From: Litoreibacter sp.
Lineage (GTDB): Bacteria > Pseudomonadota > Alphaproteobacteria > Rhodobacterales > Rhodobacteraceae
Direction of reading: 5' to 3'
Assembly (NCBI GenBank): GCA_013042765.1
Contig: JABDPP010000331.1
Span: 1-9,090 of the forward strand
Length of the DNA stretch: 9,090 nucleotides
Shown here: piece after piece, positions 7,107 through 9,090 of the stretch
Numbering within the stretch: position 1 is the stretch's first letter
Layout: every line of letters begins with the position of its first letter
Translations under genes and position numbers: made by a program
Notes under the pieces: generated by a model
The model's input: the letters and a program-made list of their open reading frames with translations, nothing else
Told to the model about the DNA's origin: nothing
Database searches by the model: none

Positions 7107-8623
7107 GTCGTAAGGAGCGATTGCCCTGTCATTTCAGAAGGCTTCTCCACATCCATCAATTCGAGCACGGTCGGGGCTAGATCGGCAAGGCGACCGTTAT
7201 TAAGTTTGGCGCCATCGGGCCCGCCAACCAGAATGATCGGGACAGGGTTCAACGTATGCGCCGTGTGCGGCCCACCCGTAACCGGGTCGATCATAGTCTC
7301 GCAATTGCCGTGGTCAGCTGTGATCAACATTGCGCCCCCAGCCTGTTCCAAAGTCGAAATAACTCTTTCTAGACCCTTATCAACAGCTTCACAGGCGGCC
7401 TTCGCCGCGTTCAGATCACCTGTGTGTCCAACCATGTCTGGATTGGCGTAGTTAACGACGATCAGATCGTATTTTGCCTCGATCGCCTGAACCAGACGAT
7501 CCGTGACTTCCTCTGCGGACATTTCAGGTTTCAGATCGTAGGTCGCGACCTTTGGGCTGTTGGGCATGTAACGATCTTCGTCATTTTCGGGCTGTTCCTG
7601 CCCGCCATTCAGAAAGAATGTGACATGGGGGTATTTCTCGGTCTCAGCGAGCCTGAACTGTCGTAACCCCTTCTGCGCAACCCAGGATCCCAGGGTGTTG
7701 GTAATCGTCTGTTTCGGAAAAACAGTGTCTAAATAAGCGTTATGAGCTTCAGAGTAATCGACCATCCCGAGACGGGCGGCAAGATCCGGTCGGCCGTCCG
7801 TGTCGAAACTTGAAAAATCGGGATCGCAGATCGCGGCGAGGATCTCGCGGGCTCGGTCTGCGCGGAAATTCAGGCAGAAGAGCCCGTCGCCTTCTTTCAT
7901 CCCGCTGAATTCACCAATCACACAGGGTTCGATAAACTCGTCGACCACTCCCGCGCTATATGACCTCTCCACGGCCATTGTCACATTCGGGACCGGAGTC
8001 CCGCTGCCATGGACAATCGCTTGATAGGCTTTTTCGACTCTATCCCACCGATTATCCCGATCCAGAGCAAAGTACCGCCCGATGACGGTAGCGATTTTTG
8101 CTGGTTTCGGGAGATCGTTTTCAAGCGTGCTCAAGAATCCAAGTGCGGATTTGGGCGGGACATCGCGACCATCTGTAATCGCATGGAGAACAGTCGGTAT
8201 GCCAGCGTCGCACAGCGCCCGTGCCGCAGCAAATATGTGGCTAATATGTCCGTGCACGCCGCCGTCGGAGGCCATGGCGATCAGGTGAGCCGTTCCGCCT
8301 GTGGCACGCATGGTTTCAATGAAGCTCAGCAAGGCCTTGCGTTGGAAGAAACTGCCATCTTCGATCGCCAGGTCTATCTGACCCAGATCCATCGCCACGA
8401 CCCGACCGGCACCGATATTGGTGTGACCAACCTCTGAGTTTCCCATCTGACCGCGCGGTAGGCCGACATCCGGACCGTGGGTGATCAGTGTCGCGTGGGG
8501 GCAAGTCGCCATCAGGTGATCGAAGGTGGGCGTGTTGGCCTGCAGCGGCGCATTCCCCTCCACCTGATCTGACAAGCCCCATCCGTCCAGAATACACAGT
8601 ACGGTCGGAATGGGCGTGGGCAT
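7103..8623 (-). CDS. gpmI: 2,3-bisphosphoglycerate-independent phosphoglycerate mutase
   Basis: 506 residues, full length for iPGM. This cytoplasmic, Mn2+-dependent enzyme interconverts 3- and 2-phosphoglycerate in glycolysis and gluconeogenesis. All active-site residues can be placed against the Bacillus enzyme: Asp13 (LDGWG), the phosphorylated Ser63 (GNSEVGH, 61-67), Asp437 and His438 (ADHGN) at one metal site, and Asp396, His400 and His456 at the other. Substrate-binding residues include His124, Arg153-Asp154 (DGRD), Arg183, Arg189, Arg254, Arg257 (RADR) and Lys330. The ATG at 8621-8623 has a good ribosome binding site, AAAGGA (8631-8636) with 7 nt spacing, and starts the protein just before the conserved LDGWG. 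It heads the gpmI-envC-ctpA-rppH block and overlaps envC by 4 nt. Its leader can fold to hide the ribosome binding site. Confidence 0.98.
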   Translation of the reverse strand: MPTPIPTVLCILDGWGLSDQVEGNAPLQANTPTFDHLMATCPHATLITHGPDVGLPRGQMGNSEVGHTNIGAGRVVAMDLGQIDLAIEDGSFFQRKALLSFIETMRATGGTAHLIAMASDGGVHGHISHIFAAARALCDAGIPTVLHAITDGRDVPPKSALGFLSTLENDLPKPAKIATVIGRYFALDRDNRWDRVEKAYQAIVHGSGTPVPNVTMAVERSYSAGVVDEFIEPCVIGEFSGMKEGDGLFCLNFRADRAREILAAICDPDFSSFDTDGRPDLAARLGMVDYSEAHNAYLDTVFPKQTITNTLGSWVAQKGLRQFRLAETEKYPHVTFFLNGGQEQPENDEDRYMPNSPKVATYDLKPEMSAEEVTDRLVQAIEAKYDLIVVNYANPDMVGHTGDLNAAKAACEAVDKGLERVISTLEQAGGAMLITADHGNCETMIDPVTGGPHTAHTLNPVPIILVGGPDGAKLNNGRLADLAPTVLELMDVEKPSEMTGQSLLTT

Positions 8624-8630
8624 CAGCGGT

Positions 8631-8636
8631 TCCTTT
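8631..8636 (-). promoter_or_regulatory. Ribosome binding site of gpmI
   Basis: AAAGGA on the minus strand lies 7 nt before the gpmI ATG. It fixes that start, and it is also the right arm of the leader hairpin listed separately. Confidence 0.75.
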
Positions 8637-8663
8637 CGCGCTGACCCTACTGCGCCGAAAGGA
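8631..8663 (-). promoter_or_regulatory. Stem-loop in the gpmI leader that pairs with its ribosome binding site
   Basis: On the minus strand TCCTTTCGGCGC (8652-8663) can pair with GCGCGAAAGGA (8631-8641). This gives 11 base pairs with one bulged G, around a 10-nt loop (8642-8651). The complete Shine-Dalgarno of gpmI is inside the stem. The complementarity is directly visible. A regulatory effect is inferred and needs transcripts that start upstream of 8663. The same inverted repeat could instead be a protein-binding operator. Confidence 0.5.
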
Positions 8664-8672
8664 GCGCTTCAA
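8644..8672 (-). promoter_or_regulatory. Weak candidate sigma-70 promoter for gpmI
   Basis: TTGAAG (8667-8672, 4 of 6 consensus bases) and TAGGGT (8644-8649, 3 of 6) lie on the minus strand with a 17-nt spacer. A start near 8637 would give a leader of about 14 nt containing the Shine-Dalgarno but not the left arm of the hairpin. Spacing is ideal but the -10 match is poor, so a chance match or transcription from upstream of the cpsD-like gene is possible. Confidence 0.25.
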
Positions 8673-8700
8673 CCAACTGAGTGGGAGTTTGTTCTGAACC

Positions 8701-8714
8701 AGGCCGTTTGGCCT
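8701..8714 (-). other. Small hairpin directly after the cpsD-like stop codon
   Basis: AGGCC and GGCCT form a 5-bp stem with a 4-nt loop, beginning at the base after the TAA of the cpsD-like gene. On the minus strand no T-run follows (GGTTCAG), so it is unlikely to be an efficient intrinsic terminator. It might protect the 3' end of a transcript. Confidence 0.3.
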
Positions 8715-9090
8715 TTATGAACCTGTGGGAACGAACCTGCATTGGTTCAGGATCGTCCCGATACAGTTGGTTCGCTCAGAGAGCAGCTGCTCCGACAAGG
8801 CAAGTTCCCGATCAGTGGTTTGATCCGCGCGCGCCACGATGAAAACAGCATCGACCAGATCCAGCATCGCCAGGCCCTCGTCCCCTTCCAGGAGCGGCGG
8901 CATATCAAACAACATGACGTCGGGTTCAAAATCCACCTCGATACTTTGAAGAAGATCGCGTGTGTGTCGGGCGGCAAGAAGCTCAGCGCTGTTGCAGGAT
9001 GGCGAGGCAGTGAGGCTGAGGGCGAGGTTCTTGCCAACGCGGAGACAAAGCGTGTCGAACTCGCGTCTTGAATACTCGAGAGCAGAGAAT
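8715..9090 (-). CDS. C-terminal part of a CpsD/CapB-family (BY-kinase-like, P-loop) exopolysaccharide ATPase
   Basis: The frame is open from the window edge to the TAA at 8715-8717, giving 124 visible residues and lacking the N-terminus with Walker A. Proteins of this family sit with Wzz/GumC-like chain-length regulators at the inner membrane and control capsule or exopolysaccharide assembly through ATP-dependent tyrosine phosphorylation. The evidence is the segment FEPDVMLFDMPPLL: hydrophobic strand, Asp, then PP, the Walker B form of BY-kinases. This is followed by DLVDAVFIVARADQTT and by TNCIGTILNQCRF, both in the order found in CpsD/CapB and related MinD/ParA ATPases. The visible C-terminus (NQCRFVPTGS) contains no tyrosine, so the autophosphorylated Tyr cluster of classical BY-kinases is absent. 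It is followed by a small hairpin and, 91 nt on, by gpmI. A ParA-like ATPase of other function cannot be excluded from this fragment. Confidence 0.75.
   Translation of the reverse strand, partial: FSALEYSRREFDTLCLRVGKNLALSLTASPSCNSAELLAARHTRDLLQSIEVDFEPDVMLFDMPPLLEGDEGLAMLDLVDAVFIVARADQTTDRELALSEQLLSERTNCIGTILNQCRFVPTGS

Larger units (their letters stand above)
8624..8714. other. Intergenic region between the cpsD-like gene and gpmI
   Basis: These 91 nt, the longest gap in the window, separate two co-directional minus-strand genes. It holds the small hairpin after the cpsD-like stop, a weak candidate promoter, the inverted repeat that overlaps the gpmI ribosome binding site, and GTTCTGAAC (8691-8699), a short palindrome of no known role. 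No small ORF with a ribosome binding site is apparent. Confidence 0.6.

Noticed and set aside
8691..8775. Repeated GAACC/GGTTC words around the end of the cpsD-like gene.
   Set aside because: Spacing is irregular, most copies lie in coding sequence, and the words are only 5-6 nt long, so there is no support for an att site or an iteron array.
1..9090. A defence, mobile or otherwise novel gene system.
   Set aside because: Every gene body can be assigned to a well-known family and the gaps total about 200 nt, leaving no room for an unrecognised gene cluster in this window.

Overview
This is a stretch of ordinary bacterial chromosome, densely coding and moderately GC-rich. Protein signatures and gene order point to an alphaproteobacterium, most likely Rhodobacterales (Roseobacter-like). 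That placement is inferred from remembered resemblance of the GltB, CtpA, EnvC, RppH and GpmI sequences; no search was run. There is no tRNA, rRNA, CRISPR array, insertion sequence, phage gene or other mobile element that I can see.

Layout: the left 4 kb is the 3' part of gltB (glutamate synthase large subunit, + strand), cut by the window edge. It ends at a strong hairpin terminator that overlaps the 3' end of the converging gene rppH. From about 8.6 kb back to 4.07 kb, four minus-strand genes are tightly packed in the order gpmI (phosphoglycerate mutase) - envC-like (degenerate LytM amidase activator) - ctpA (S41 C-terminal processing protease) - rppH (Nudix RNA pyrophosphohydrolase). gpmI and envC overlap by 4 nt, envC and ctpA are 7 nt apart, and ctpA and rppH are 57 nt apart, so they look like one transcription unit. 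The right end holds the C-terminal part of a CpsD/CapB-type (BY-kinase/ParA-like) exopolysaccharide ATPase, also on the minus strand, ending 91 nt before gpmI.

How the genes work together: GltB makes glutamate from glutamine and 2-oxoglutarate, with GltD presumably encoded outside the window. GpmI is a glycolysis/gluconeogenesis enzyme. EnvC-like and CtpA are both exported and plausibly act together on peptidoglycan remodelling at division. RppH starts 5'-end-dependent mRNA decay. The CpsD-like protein would regulate polysaccharide polymerisation and export.

No undescribed system is evident. The items most worth a second look are small: a predicted hairpin that would mask the gpmI ribosome binding site, a terminator that doubles as rppH coding sequence, and an 11-nt element shared by the gpmI and rppH leaders. 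The only non-coding stretches are 4018-4066, 4571-4627, 5963-5969 and 8624-8714; none exceeds 100 nt.
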